From contig NZ_PISD01000013.1 of NCBI RefSeq assembly GCF_002835735.1, forward strand, positions 171,132-235,131: a DNA stretch of 64,000 nucleotides, given 5' to 3'. Numbering within the stretch: the first letter of the stretch is position 1; every line of letters starts with the position of its first letter. The DNA comes from Cytobacillus horneckiae (lineage in GTDB: Bacteria > Bacillota > Bacilli > Bacillales > Cytobacillaceae). The notes below the pieces were generated by a model. That model saw nothing but the letters and a program-made list of their open reading frames with translations. It was not told the DNA's origin and ran no database searches. The translations under genes and the position numbers were made by a program. This document shows, in pieces, positions 51,172-59,716 of this stretch.

Positions 51172-52185
51172 ATGAAGAGGAAGTTTATCATGCTGCTCAT
51201 CGGGCTGTCAGTCATGTTATTATTAGCAGCTTGTGGAACAAAGTCGCAGGAAGATGTAACAAAGGAGCTTACAAAAAAGGTTGAAACATTGAAAGGTTAT
51301 AAGGCAGAAGCGAAGATGACCTTGCAAATGGGAACGGATCCGCAAACTTATGATATTGAAGTATGGCATAAGGATCCGGACTTCTACCGTGTCGCATTAA
51401 AAAATGCGCAAAAAGATCAAAGCCAAATGATTCTCCGCAATAAAGAAGGTGTATATGTTTTAACACCGGCACTGAACAAAAGCTTCCGTTTCCAAAGTGA
51501 TTGGCCGAAAAACAGCAGCCAAGCTTATTTATATGAATCATTAATAAAAGATATTGCCAATGACAAGGAAGCGAAGTTTAATGCGACGAAAGATCATTAC
51601 GTTTATGAAACGAAAACGCGTTATCAAAATAATCAAATGCTTCCATATCAAGAAATTACATTAAATAAATCAGATTTGTCTCCAGTTAGTGTAAAAGTGA
51701 TGGACTCTGATAAAAACACATTAGTTACTGTGGAATTTACAAAAGTAAAATTTGATGAAGAATTTGATAAAAAGGATTTTGATATGCAGAAGAATATGAC
51801 AGGTGCGCAATTAGAGATACCTGTTATGGCAGAGGTAGATAAAGAAGAAGGCTTTACAGTAATGTACCCAGAGGCTGAAATTCCAGGCGTTTCGATTGAA
51901 TCAGAAAAAGAAGTAGAGACAGAAGATGGCAAACGTGTGATATTAACGTATACAGGCGAGAAATCATTTACTTTAATTCAAGAGAAAGCGACAGCAGTTC
52001 AAGCAAGTGCAGCAACATCAGTCAATGGCGATCCGGTCGATTTAGGCTTTACGATTGGGGCAATTTCTCATAATATGATTTCTTGGACACATAATGGCGT
52101 CGATTATATGATTGCTTCCTCCGAATTATCAGAGGAGGAAATGATAACCATTGCACAATCAGTTCAAGGGGATTCAATCAAATAA
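51172..52185 (+). CDS. ydcC: LolA-like lipoprotein YdcC
   Basis: The 337-residue lipoprotein has a lipobox in MLLIGLSVMLLLAACGTKS. A LolA/LppX-like half-barrel of about residues 35-225 (YKAEAKMTLQMGTDPQTYDIEVWHKDPDFYRVAL) and a C-terminal DUF4367-like domain (VILTYTGEKSFTLIQEKA) follow. It is anchored outside the membrane. In B. subtilis ydcC is a sporulation (SigE-regulated) gene in the same position between acpS and alr. AAGGGG lies upstream of ATG 51172. A terminator follows. Confidence 0.85.
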   Translation: MKRKFIMLLIGLSVMLLLAACGTKSQEDVTKELTKKVETLKGYKAEAKMTLQMGTDPQTYDIEVWHKDPDFYRVALKNAQKDQSQMILRNKEGVYVLTPALNKSFRFQSDWPKNSSQAYLYESLIKDIANDKEAKFNATKDHYVYETKTRYQNNQMLPYQEITLNKSDLSPVSVKVMDSDKNTLVTVEFTKVKFDEEFDKKDFDMQKNMTGAQLEIPVMAEVDKEEGFTVMYPEAEIPGVSIESEKEVETEDGKRVILTYTGEKSFTLIQEKATAVQASAATSVNGDPVDLGFTIGAISHNMISWTHNGVDYMIASSELSEEEMITIAQSVQGDSIK

Positions 52186-52195
52186 TAAAATATAA

Positions 52196-52236
52196 GCAGC
52201 CTAGGGAGATGCCATTCCTATGCTGTTTTTTTTTTG
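52196..52236 (+). terminator. Intrinsic terminator of ydcC
   Basis: CAGCCTAGG / CCTATGCTG stem, one mismatch, followed by ten T. Confidence 0.8.
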
Positions 52237-52374
52237 CAAAAATAGAGATGGAGACAATAAAATAATCCTCGAAAAAAATCAAAATTTATCGAAAATAGTC
52301 TTTTCTGTATAATTTTCATATGACATAATCAAATATATCGAATAAAGCGGTATACAGAAGAGGAAGTGAACCTA

Positions 52375-53526
52375 GTGAATCAGCAGACCCAATTTTATAG
52401 AGATACATGGGCAGAGATAAATTTGGATCATATCACATATAATGTAAAGTCAATGAAAAAACATGTGGGAGAGGATACAGAGGTTTTCGCTGTGGTGAAA
52501 GCTAATGCATATGGCCATGGAGATATTGAGGTTGCGAAGACCGCACTGAATGCAGGTGCCACCCGATTAGCAGTTGCTACATTAGATGAAGCTCTGGCGT
52601 TAAGAAAGAAGGGGGCGGATGCCCCGATATTAGTTCTTGGTTACAGCCGCCCCGAAAATGCAGGTTTTGCTGCGGCCAATAACATCAGCTTGACCGTTTT
52701 TCAAGCTGACTGGCTGGAAAAAGCAAAAACATTTGTGAAAGAAGAATTAAATATTCATGTGAAATTTGATAGTGGAATGGGCAGGATTGGCATTCGCAAG
52801 CATGAAGAGTGGACGAAATTAAACGAACAGCTGGAGCAGAATCAAGTATTTAAGCTGGAAGGCGCATTTACTCATTTTGCAACAGCGGATGAAATGGAAA
52901 CAGGCTATTATGAAGAACAGCTGCAAAAATTTAATGAAATGATTGGGTGGATGAAGGAAAAGCCTAAATATATTCATGCAAGCAATAGTGCGGCAGGATT
53001 ACGATTTTTTCAATCGCATTTTAATGCTGTGCGTTATGGAATTTCGATGTATGGCTTGACGCCATCGCCAGATATTGCGGCTGTTCTTCCTTTCCAATTG
53101 AAAGAGGCATTTGCTCTTCATACGAAACTTGTTCATGTCAAGAAGTTGAATAAAGGTGAAAAAGTAAGCTATGGAGCGACATATGAAGCTAAGGAAGAAG
53201 AGTGGATTGGCACCTTGCCGATTGGTTATGCGGATGGATGGATTAGAAAGCTGAGTACGCAAGAGGTCCTTGTTAATGGAGAGCGCGTGCCGATAGTTGG
53301 CCGAATTTGTATGGATCAATGCATGATTAAGCTGCCTTCGGAACTGCCGGTAGGCACCCAGGTCACATTAATTGGCAAGCAGGAACAAACTGAGATATCA
53401 GTGAATGAGATTGCAAAAACGCTTGAAACCATTAATTATGAAGTAACTTGTCAAGTATCTAATCGCGTTCCTCGTGTTTATACAAAAGGTGGAAATGAAA
53501 CTTCTGTAAGAAATGGTTTACTTTAA
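52375..53526 (+). CDS. alr: Alanine racemase
   Basis: The racemase of about 383 residues has the PLP lysine in [11 protein letters not shown] (Lys42). [13 protein letters not shown] follows in the C-terminal beta domain, with [25 protein letters not shown]. It makes D-alanine for the wall, feeding Ddl in this same window. The start is GTG 52375, five bases after AGGAAGTGA, which matches the anti-Shine-Dalgarno; a GTG at 52366 lies inside that element. Position before ndoAI as in B. subtilis. Confidence 0.93.
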   Translation: MNQQTQFYRDTWAEINLDHITYNVKSMKKHVGEDTEVFAVVKANAYGHGDIEVAKTALNAGATRLAVATLDEALALRKKGADAPILVLGYSRPENAGFAAANNISLTVFQADWLEKAKTFVKEELNIHVKFDSGMGRIGIRKHEEWTKLNEQLEQNQVFKLEGAFTHFATADEMETGYYEEQLQKFNEMIGWMKEKPKYIHASNSAAGLRFFQSHFNAVRYGISMYGLTPSPDIAAVLPFQLKEAFALHTKLVHVKKLNKGEKVSYGATYEAKEEEWIGTLPIGYADGWIRKLSTQEVLVNGERVPIVGRICMDQCMIKLPSELPVGTQVTLIGKQEQTEISVNEIAKTLETINYEVTCQVSNRVPRVYTKGGNETSVRNGLL

Positions 53527-53738
53527 TGCATACCTTTTATTGTTATTGCAGATAATAGATGATAACTTATGGGAATAAATAACTTCGTTACCTTGGAAAC
53601 AGTTGAAAAAATGCACAGTACTTTATACGGATAATTCAAGAAGAATAAAAAAATCCCCTTTGCATCGTATAAGAATAATGGTAATATGAAAATTGGTAGA
53701 TATAAAACGGTATGTAGTGATGGTGGAGGTGTTTGTTT

Positions 53739-54020
53739 GTGTCTGAATCCAGCGCAACGACAGAGATAATGGTTAAATTGCCGCAACAGCTATTAGCGGA
53801 GCTAGATGGTTTTGCGAAGCAAGAGAATGTGAACCGAAGTGAGTTTATTTATCAAGCAACCAAAATGTATTTGCGTGAACGGAAAAAGAGACAAATTCGC
53901 GAGTCCATGAGACGAGGCTACATGGAAATGGCGAAATTAAATTTGACGATAGCATCTGAGGCATTTCAAGCGGAATATGAGGCAGAAAGCACAGTTGAAC
54001 GTCTAGTAAGCGGAGGATGA
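53739..54020 (+). CDS. ndoAI: Antitoxin NdoAI (EndoAI)
   Basis: The 93-residue antitoxin has an N-terminal ribbon-helix-helix domain ([38 protein letters not shown]) and an acidic, helical C-terminal part that masks the toxin. It neutralises the mRNA interferase encoded 4 bases downstream and autoregulates. The start is GTG 53739 with GGAGG 9 bases upstream; an in-frame TTG at 53733 would be too close to it. Confidence 0.92.
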   Translation: MSESSATTEIMVKLPQQLLAELDGFAKQENVNRSEFIYQATKMYLRERKKRQIRESMRRGYMEMAKLNLTIASEAFQAEYEAESTVERLVSGG

Positions 54021-54024
54021 TCCT

Positions 54025-54375
54025 TTGATTGTCAAACGTGGTGACGTTTATTTTGCAGACCTATCCCCAGTTGTTGGTTCAGAACAAGGCGGCGTCCGTC
54101 CAGTACTGGTCATTCAAAACGACATAGGGAATCGGTTTAGTCCCACAGTAATTATTGCAGCAATTACCGCACAGATTCAAAAAGCAAAGCTGCCTACTCA
54201 CGTTGAAATTGATGCGAAGCGTTATGCTTTTGAAAGAGATTCAGTAATCTTATTAGAACAGATTCGTACAATTGATAAACAGAGGTTAACCGATAAAATT
54301 ACCCATCTGGATGACGAAATGATGGAAAAAGTGAATGAAGCCTTGCAAATTAGCTTAGGTCTTATAGAATTTTAA
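54025..54375 (+). CDS. ndoA: mRNA interferase NdoA (MazF/PemK type toxin)
   Basis: The 116-residue toxin is almost identical in motif content to B. subtilis Endo[33 protein letters not shown], with the catalytic Arg and Thr in RPVLVIQND and [17 protein letters not shown]. It cuts RNA at UACAU-type sites in known homologues. The start is TTG 54025 behind GGAGG that overlaps the antitoxin stop. A terminator follows. It lies directly upstream of the rsb-sigB operon, as in B. subtilis. Confidence 0.95.
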   Translation: MIVKRGDVYFADLSPVVGSEQGGVRPVLVIQNDIGNRFSPTVIIAAITAQIQKAKLPTHVEIDAKRYAFERDSVILLEQIRTIDKQRLTDKITHLDDEMMEKVNEALQISLGLIEF

Positions 54376-54377
54376 AG

Positions 54378-54411
54378 AAAACGCTCAGAAGATTGGGGCG
54401 TTTTTTTATTT
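54378..54411 (+). terminator. Intrinsic terminator of ndoAI-ndoA
   Basis: AAACGCTC / GGGGCGTTT stem with G-U/mismatch, followed by TTTTTTATTTT. Confidence 0.75.
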
Positions 54412-54578
54412 TATATTACGTTTTTATAAAATTTTTTTATATTTTGTTTAAAAACTAAATCAACCGGGTAATTGTTCTATTTGTGGAATAAACGAGACGC
54501 GTTTTTCTGACAAAGGAAAATATTCATAAAGGAAACACACACTTTGTTTATGATAAAATTAAATAGAGTGTAGATTTA

Positions 54579-54618
54579 TGTGGATTCTTTTACAATTTTG
54601 TAGATTCTTTTACAATAC
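54579..54618 (+). repeat. Two tandem 20-bp direct repeats with promoter upstream of rsbRA
   Basis: Positions 54579-54598 and 54599-54618 differ at three positions; the core is GATTCTTTTACAAT. Each copy is itself a TGTA-N8-TACA (first copy TGTG) inverted repeat. TTTACA of copy 1 (54589-54594) and TACAAT of copy 2 (54611-54616) are 16 bases apart and could be the -35 and -10 boxes of the rsb operon's vegetative promoter. Confidence 0.55.
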
Positions 54619-54678
54619 CCTTATAAAGGAAAAATTAACCAATATATATGATAAAATAAGGAGGGTAATTAAGGTTAA

Positions 54679-55503
54679 ATGACTTTAAATTATATTCAAA
54701 CTAATAAAGATGCGATTTTTAATGAATGGGTGCAGCGATTAAAGGAACAATCGGATGAAACTGTAAGCAATGTTATTCTAGATCAGAACTTTACAATTTA
54801 CAGCAATGAGCTGATTGAATTAGCCATATTAAAAATTTCCGGTTCAGTAGATGTGTATGAAACAAGACTAGAGGACTTCTCTGATAGAGTTGTAAGACTT
54901 GGCTGGCCACTGCGCTTTGTTGTGAATGCGTTAGATGTTTTAAGTGATGTCATTTATGAATGCATGGTTAGTGATGACTATATCAGCCGAGAGAATCAGG
55001 CGGAAGTTATGCATGATCTCAATCATTGGATAAAAGCGATGATTAGCGAAATTATTAACGATTATACGACATCTTGGGAGCGCACTGTTAGCAATCAGAA
55101 AATAGCATTACAGGAATTATCAGCTCCGCTTATTCCGATATTTGAAGGGATTACTGTGATGCCGCTTGTTGGAACAATTGATACTGATCGTGCCAGACAG
55201 ATTATGGAGAATCTTCTTCAAGGAGCCGTTAAGCATCGATCTGAAGTTGTTTTAATAGATATTACAGGTGTACCGGTTGTAGATACTATGGTGGCTCATC
55301 ATATTATTCAAGCGGCAGATGCAGTGCACTTAATCGGTGCTAAATGCATGCTTGTTGGCATTAGAGCAGAAATTGCACAAACGATCGTAAGCCTTGGTAT
55401 TGATTTGAATCGAGTCATTACGAAGAACACATTGAAGGCAGGAGTAGAAGCAGCGCTGGAAATGACAAAACGTAAAATTGTGCCATTGGAGGGTCAAAAT
55501 TGA
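54679..55503 (+). CDS. rsbRA: Stressosome protein RsbRA
   Basis: The 274-residue protein has an N-terminal non-heme globin-like sensor domain (residues 1-135) and a C-terminal STAS domain ([24 protein letters not shown] and [18 protein letters not shown], with the Thr residues that RsbT phosphorylates). With RsbS it builds the stressosome that holds RsbT until stress. ATG 54679 is preceded by AGGAGGG at a long spacing, with AAGG nearer. First gene of the rsb-sigB operon, coupled to rsbS. Confidence 0.93.
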   Translation: MTLNYIQTNKDAIFNEWVQRLKEQSDETVSNVILDQNFTIYSNELIELAILKISGSVDVYETRLEDFSDRVVRLGWPLRFVVNALDVLSDVIYECMVSDDYISRENQAEVMHDLNHWIKAMISEIINDYTTSWERTVSNQKIALQELSAPLIPIFEGITVMPLVGTIDTDRARQIMENLLQGAVKHRSEVVLIDITGVPVVDTMVAHHIIQAADAVHLIGAKCMLVGIRAEIAQTIVSLGIDLNRVITKNTLKAGVEAALEMTKRKIVPLEGQN

Positions 55504-55856
55504 GAATACCAATTTTAAAATTACATGATTGCTTGCTAGTCTCTATACAGTGGGAGCTAGATGATCAAACAGCACTCCAATTTCAAGAGGACTTATTAAA
55601 AAAGATTCATGATACAAGTGCGAATGGCGTAGTAATAGATCTTACTTCTATCGATTTTATTGACTCTTTCATTGCCAAAGTTTTAGGCGATGTGATAGAG
55701 ATGTCCCATTTAATGGGCGCCAAAGTAGTCATTACAGGCATTCAGCCGGCAGTAGCAATAACATTAACTGAATTAGGCATAGGTTTAAATAATGTGTTAA
55801 CCGCATTGGACCTAGAAAAAGGCTTGGAGAAATTACAACAGGAATTGGGGGAATAA
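55500..55856 (+). CDS. rsbS: Stressosome scaffold RsbS
   Basis: The 118-residue single STAS-domain protein carries the phosphorylation Ser in [14 protein letters not shown] (Ser56). It holds the RsbT kinase in the stressosome, and its phosphorylation releases RsbT. The start is TTG 55500, overlapping the rsbRA stop, with GGAGGG 6 bases upstream. rsbT follows four bases after its stop. Confidence 0.95.
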   Translation: MRIPILKLHDCLLVSIQWELDDQTALQFQEDLLKKIHDTSANGVVIDLTSIDFIDSFIAKVLGDVIEMSHLMGAKVVITGIQPAVAITLTELGIGLNNVLTALDLEKGLEKLQQELGE

Positions 55857-55860
55857 CCGA

Positions 55861-56262
55861 ATGGACAACCAATCCTGCGTTAAGATAATAAATGAATGGG
55901 ACATTGTCTCGGCAAGGCAGCTTGGTAGAAATGTCGCAAAGGAACTTGGCTTTGGCACAGTTGATCAGGCAAGAATAACAACTGCAATTAGTGAACTTGC
56001 GAGAAATATTTTTCTTTATGCGGGACAAGGCCAGATATGTATAGAAAAAATGTATGAGAGCGGCAAAGTCGGTCTCCGGATTATTTCTATTGACAAGGGT
56101 CCTGGTATTAGCGATATAAGGCAAGTAATGGAAGATGGCTATTCAACATCCGGGGGACTGGGAGCTGGTTTGCCTGGCGTAAAACGCCTAATGGATGAGT
56201 TTATGATAGACTCAAATCCAGGAGAAGGTACAGATATACAGGCCACTAAATGGCTCCGATAG
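55861..56262 (+). CDS. rsbT: Serine/threonine kinase RsbT
   Basis: The 133-residue GHKL-type kinase has the N-box TAISELARNIFLYAG and the G1/G2 boxes SIDKGPGISD and GGLGAGLPGVKRLMD. It phosphorylates RsbRA and RsbS, then, once released, activates the phosphatase RsbU. ATG 55861 follows GGGG at 8 bases. The gap to rsbU is ten bases. Confidence 0.95.
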   Translation: MDNQSCVKIINEWDIVSARQLGRNVAKELGFGTVDQARITTAISELARNIFLYAGQGQICIEKMYESGKVGLRIISIDKGPGISDIRQVMEDGYSTSGGLGAGLPGVKRLMDEFMIDSNPGEGTDIQATKWLR

Positions 56263-56272
56263 GGGGATAATG

Positions 56273-57286
56273 ATGGATTTCAGGAGAAGTATGGAGTCCA
56301 AATATAGAGAACTGCTTACAAGCTATTTAAAAGGCGGCTCTGAGCAGGCATTATATCAAAGTCAAAAATTTAGTAGAAATGCACTTGAACGTAATATACC
56401 GCCTGAAGAAATGGTTAGTCTTCATAAAAATTTAATGATCGAACTTTTTCCTGATGATTTCACAGCTGAAATGCAGGAATCCTTTGATATTTTACTTGAA
56501 GTAATGGTAGGCTATGGATTTGCTTACCGTGAGCACCAAAACCTAAAGCATATTCAGCAGGAATTGCGAACAGAAATGGAAATTGCTGCAAATGTGCAGC
56601 AAACACTTTTAGGCACAGAGGTACCTTGTGTTGACGGCATGGATATTGGAGCGATCAGTGTCCCGGCTAAACATATGAATGGAGATTACTTCCATTTTGT
56701 TAAAGATGAAAATAATAGCGTGAGCATTGCCATTGCGGATGTAATCGGTAAAGGGCTGCCAGCAGCTCTTTGTATGTCAATGATTAAATATGCGATGGAT
56801 AGCTTGCCTGAAAATAGAAAAAGCCCTACAGTCGTCTTGGAGAATCTTAATAGAGTAGTAGAGCAAAATGTTGACTTAACGATGTTTATTACAATGCTGT
56901 ACGGCACATATAACACGGCAAGCCATTGCTTTAGCTATGCTTCTGCAGGTCATGAACCAGGACTCTATTATGATGCTACCCAAGATGAATTTTCTGAACT
57001 TCCTGCTAAAGGACTTTTACTAGGGATTGATAAGAAGACAAAATATAGGGAATACGAAAAAGAAGTAATGCCTGGAGATATGATTATTTTGATGTCTGAT
57101 GGCGTAACTGAATCACGCACAGAGGAAGGGTTTATTGAAAGGGAGACACTGCTTTCCCTTATTAAGAAATACCTTCATCTAAGTGCACAGGGTGTCGTGC
57201 AAAATGTTTATAAAGAGCTTGAGAAATTACAGGATTTCCAGCTTAGAGATGATTTTACTTTAATTATTTTAAGGCGTAAGGTTTAA
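56273..57286 (+). CDS. rsbU: Environmental-stress phosphatase RsbU
   Basis: The 337-residue protein has an N-terminal RsbT-binding helical domain (residues 1-110) and a C-terminal PP2C/SpoIIE domain (DIGAISVPAKHMNGDYFHF, IADVIGKGLPAALCMSMIKYAM, ILMSDGVTESR). It dephosphorylates RsbV and so frees SigB. The start at 56273 is 6 bases after GGGGG; an ATG at 56270 is also in frame but closer. The stop codon overlaps the -35 of the SigB promoter for rsbV. Confidence 0.95.
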   Translation: MDFRRSMESKYRELLTSYLKGGSEQALYQSQKFSRNALERNIPPEEMVSLHKNLMIELFPDDFTAEMQESFDILLEVMVGYGFAYREHQNLKHIQQELRTEMEIAANVQQTLLGTEVPCVDGMDIGAISVPAKHMNGDYFHFVKDENNSVSIAIADVIGKGLPAALCMSMIKYAMDSLPENRKSPTVVLENLNRVVEQNVDLTMFITMLYGTYNTASHCFSYASAGHEPGLYYDATQDEFSELPAKGLLLGIDKKTKYREYEKEVMPGDMIILMSDGVTESRTEEGFIERETLLSLIKKYLHLSAQGVVQNVYKELEKLQDFQLRDDFTLIILRRKV

Positions 57287-57305
57287 TCTATATATATAGG
57301 GGTAA
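57281..57305 (+). promoter_or_regulatory. SigB promoter upstream of rsbV
   Basis: GTTTAA-N13-GGGTAA, one base from the SigB consensus. The -35 overlaps the rsbU stop codon. In B. subtilis the autoregulatory SigB promoter is in the same place, which makes the call strong. Confidence 0.85.
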
Positions 57306-57344
57306 TGTAGATTATCCAGTTATTTGCTAAAAGGTGGGCATAAC

Positions 57345-57677
57345 ATGAATATTAATATAAACGTTAACAATAATGAGACATTAACCGAAGTGACAGTTAA
57401 TGGAGAAATTGATGTATATACTGCACCGAAATTAAAAGAAGAATTAATTCCGTTATCAGAAAAAGAAAATGTCGATATGATTGTCGATTTATCTGGCGTT
57501 TCTTATATGGATAGTACAGGTCTAGGTGTTTTTGTTGGCTTGTTTAAAAATGTACGTGCGCATGAAGGAAGTTTTAAAATTATTGGGTTGTCCAGTCGTT
57601 TGCAGAGGCTATTTGAAATTACAGGCCTAGCTGATATTATCGATATTAGCGGTAAGATGGAAGGTGAAATTAGATGA
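57345..57677 (+). CDS. rsbV: Anti-sigma factor antagonist RsbV
   Basis: The 110-residue STAS protein carries the phosphorylation Ser in DLSGVSYMDSTGLGVFVG (Ser57). Unphosphorylated RsbV binds RsbW and releases SigB. The start at 57345 is set by AAAGGTGG 6-8 bases upstream; an in-frame ATG at 57324 lacks a site. It is first behind the SigB promoter and is coupled to rsbW by ATGA overlap. Confidence 0.95.
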   Translation: MNININVNNNETLTEVTVNGEIDVYTAPKLKEELIPLSEKENVDMIVDLSGVSYMDSTGLGVFVGLFKNVRAHEGSFKIIGLSSRLQRLFEITGLADIIDISGKMEGEIR

Positions 57678-58147
57678 GTGAATCGTTCGATTATATTGAA
57701 ATGAAGATTCCCTCGAAAGCGGAATATGTAGGTATTATCCGCCTGACTCTATCTGGAATCGCCAGCAGAATGGGATTTAGCTATGATGAGATTGAAGATT
57801 TGAAGATAGCTATAAGCGAAGCATGCACAAACGCAGTTCAGCATGCCTATAAGAATAATGATAAAGGCGAAGTGCTGATTGGGTTTGGGCTATATAAAGA
57901 TAAGCTTGAAGTAATGGTAGCTGATAGCGGAAAAAGCTTCGATTTTAATCAAGCTAAGAATGGTGCAGGCCCATATAATCCAAACGATTCTGTCGAGTTC
58001 CTTCGTGAAGGAGGATTAGGCTTATACCTAATAGAAACATTGATGGATGAAGTCAAGATTCATCACCAAGAGGGTGTGACAGTCTTTATGACTAAATACC
58101 TAGAGGGAGAGCAGGTGGAGAGGGATGCAGAAGCGATCTCAACCTAA
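57674..58147 (+). CDS. rsbW: Anti-sigma factor/kinase RsbW
   Basis: The 157-residue GHKL kinase has the N-box AISEACTNAVQHAYKNN and the G boxes VADSGKSFD and EGGLGLYLIETLMDEV. It binds SigB to keep it inactive and phosphorylates RsbV. It overlaps sigB by 23 bases, which couples anti-sigma and sigma translation. Confidence 0.95.
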   Translation: MSESFDYIEMKIPSKAEYVGIIRLTLSGIASRMGFSYDEIEDLKIAISEACTNAVQHAYKNNDKGEVLIGFGLYKDKLEVMVADSGKSFDFNQAKNGAGPYNPNDSVEFLREGGLGLYLIETLMDEVKIHHQEGVTVFMTKYLEGEQVERDAEAIST

Positions 58148-58919
58148 CCAAAGATCTAAAGAAGAAATTAATCAATTAATTAATGAATATCAAACGAACC
58201 AAAGTGAGGAAGCACAAGATATTCTTGTCCAGCAATATTATAAGCTGGTAGAGTCTATCGCCCGGAAATATTCAAAAGGGCGTCCATATCATGAAGACAT
58301 TGTACAAGTTGGTGTGATTGGGTTATTAGGTGCAATCCGCAGATATGATGATTCATTTGGCAAGTCCTTTGAAGCGTTCGCAATTCCAACCATTATCGGA
58401 GAAATTAAAAGGTTTCTTCGAGATAAAACATGGAGTGTTCATGTTCCACGCCGTATTAAAGAATTGGGTCCAAAAATTAAAGCAACGGCAGAAGAACTAA
58501 CAACGAAACTGCAGCGTTCTCCAAAAATGGCTGAAATCGCCGAGGCTTTAGAGGTATCAGAAGAAGAAGTGCTGGAAGCAATGGAAATGGGTAAAAGCTA
58601 TCAAGCTCTTTCTGTTGATCACTCGATTGAAGCTGATTCAGATGGTGGAACGGTTACTCTGCTTGATATCGTTGGAAATGTGGACGAAGGCTACGAAAAG
58701 GTTAATCAAATGCTTGTACTAGAAAAAGTTCTTCATGTGCTATCGGACAGGGAGAAACAGGTCATTCAATATACCTTCTTGGAAAACTTAAGTCAAAAAG
58801 AGGCCGGAGAAAAACTTGATATATCCCAAATGCATGTTTCGAGATTGCAGCGCCGAGCGATTAAGAAGCTACAAGAAGCTATTCATGCTGAGAGTGGAAG
58901 CTCGGAGTATATTATATGA
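58125..58919 (+). CDS. sigB: General stress sigma factor SigB
   Basis: The 264-residue SigB-type sigma factor has region 2 at residues 35-105 (PYHEDIVQVGVIGLLGAIRRYD, then FEAFAIPTIIGEIKRFLRDKTW), region 3 (VPRRIKELGPKIKATAEELT) and region 4 with the helix-turn-helix ENLSQKEAGEKLDISQMHVSRLQRRA. It directs RNA polymerase to GTTTAA/GGGTAT promoters; two such promoters are seen in this window. The ATG lies inside rsbW behind GGTGGAGAGGG. Confidence 0.95.
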   Translation: MQKRSQPNQRSKEEINQLINEYQTNQSEEAQDILVQQYYKLVESIARKYSKGRPYHEDIVQVGVIGLLGAIRRYDDSFGKSFEAFAIPTIIGEIKRFLRDKTWSVHVPRRIKELGPKIKATAEELTTKLQRSPKMAEIAEALEVSEEEVLEAMEMGKSYQALSVDHSIEADSDGGTVTLLDIVGNVDEGYEKVNQMLVLEKVLHVLSDREKQVIQYTFLENLSQKEAGEKLDISQMHVSRLQRRAIKKLQEAIHAESGSSEYII

Positions 58920-59506
58920 TTGAAGACAATCGTGTAAAAGTAGTCAAATATCAAACTGCTAAAGGCGGTCAAGCAGTTTGTGGCGATTCTTACTTTTACC
59001 ATACAACAGACCAGTATTTTATATGTGTACTGGCAGATGGTTTAGGTAGCGGTGTTCATGCAAACGAGGCTTCTATGGCTGTTTCACAAGTGATTGAAAA
59101 TAACCATCATCTAGATGTGGAAACATTGATGAAGCTAAGCAATGATTCACTTTCCAGTAAAAGAGGTGCCGCGGTCGGAATTGTAAAAATTGATTTCGAT
59201 GCGAAAGAACTCACATACAGCTGTGTAGGCAACATTCGTTTTTTCTTTTACGGAGATAGCGAAAAACTTATTTATCCGATGCCAGTCTCAGGTTATTTAT
59301 CTGGTAAGCGGCAAGTGTTTAAAGCGCAACGATTTAAATATCAGAACGAAATAAAATTTCTAATGTTTTCAGACGGATATAATATATCCGGCATTAAGAA
59401 AATTATGAATAAACGGCTACCCATTGAGACGACAGCGGAATTAATTAAATCTGAATTTCCATCAAATGATGATGACGCAACATTTATAATAGGAAGCTTG
59501 CACTGA
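58916..59506 (+). CDS. rsbX: Feedback phosphatase RsbX
   Basis: The 196-residue PP2C-like phosphatase shows VCGDSYFYH, VLADGLGSGVHANEAS and FSDGYNISG, matching RsbX. It resets the stressosome by dephosphorylating RsbS and RsbRA. ATG 58916 overlaps the sigB stop. It ends the operon, followed by an imperfect terminator. Confidence 0.93.
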   Translation: MIEDNRVKVVKYQTAKGGQAVCGDSYFYHTTDQYFICVLADGLGSGVHANEASMAVSQVIENNHHLDVETLMKLSNDSLSSKRGAAVGIVKIDFDAKELTYSCVGNIRFFFYGDSEKLIYPMPVSGYLSGKRQVFKAQRFKYQNEIKFLMFSDGYNISGIKKIMNKRLPIETTAELIKSEFPSNDDDATFIIGSLH

Positions 59507-59535
59507 TATTAAAACAGGCAGGCTTTTTATTTTTG
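59494..59535 (+). terminator. Terminator of the rsb-sigB operon
   Basis: AAGCTTGC / GCAGGCTT imperfect stem followed by TTTTATTTTTG; its left arm lies in the last rsbX codons. Confidence 0.6.
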
Positions 59536-59716
59536 GTTCAGGTTTTTAGTGAATGTAGATGAATTCCATACATGAAAAAAGCTCTTAACAAACAAGGGCA
59601 GAAAAAGGGTTGGCTAAAAAGAATAGATAATTTTGTTAAAGTGCTAAAGTGAAATGTGAAACATAATCTCCGATTTGCTACAATGAGTGTAAGATTAAAT
59701 CGCTGGAGGAATGATT

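Noticed and set aside
59572..59652. Basic 26-residue peptide between rsbX and tex
   Set aside because: No ribosome binding site and no recognisable family; likely chance.
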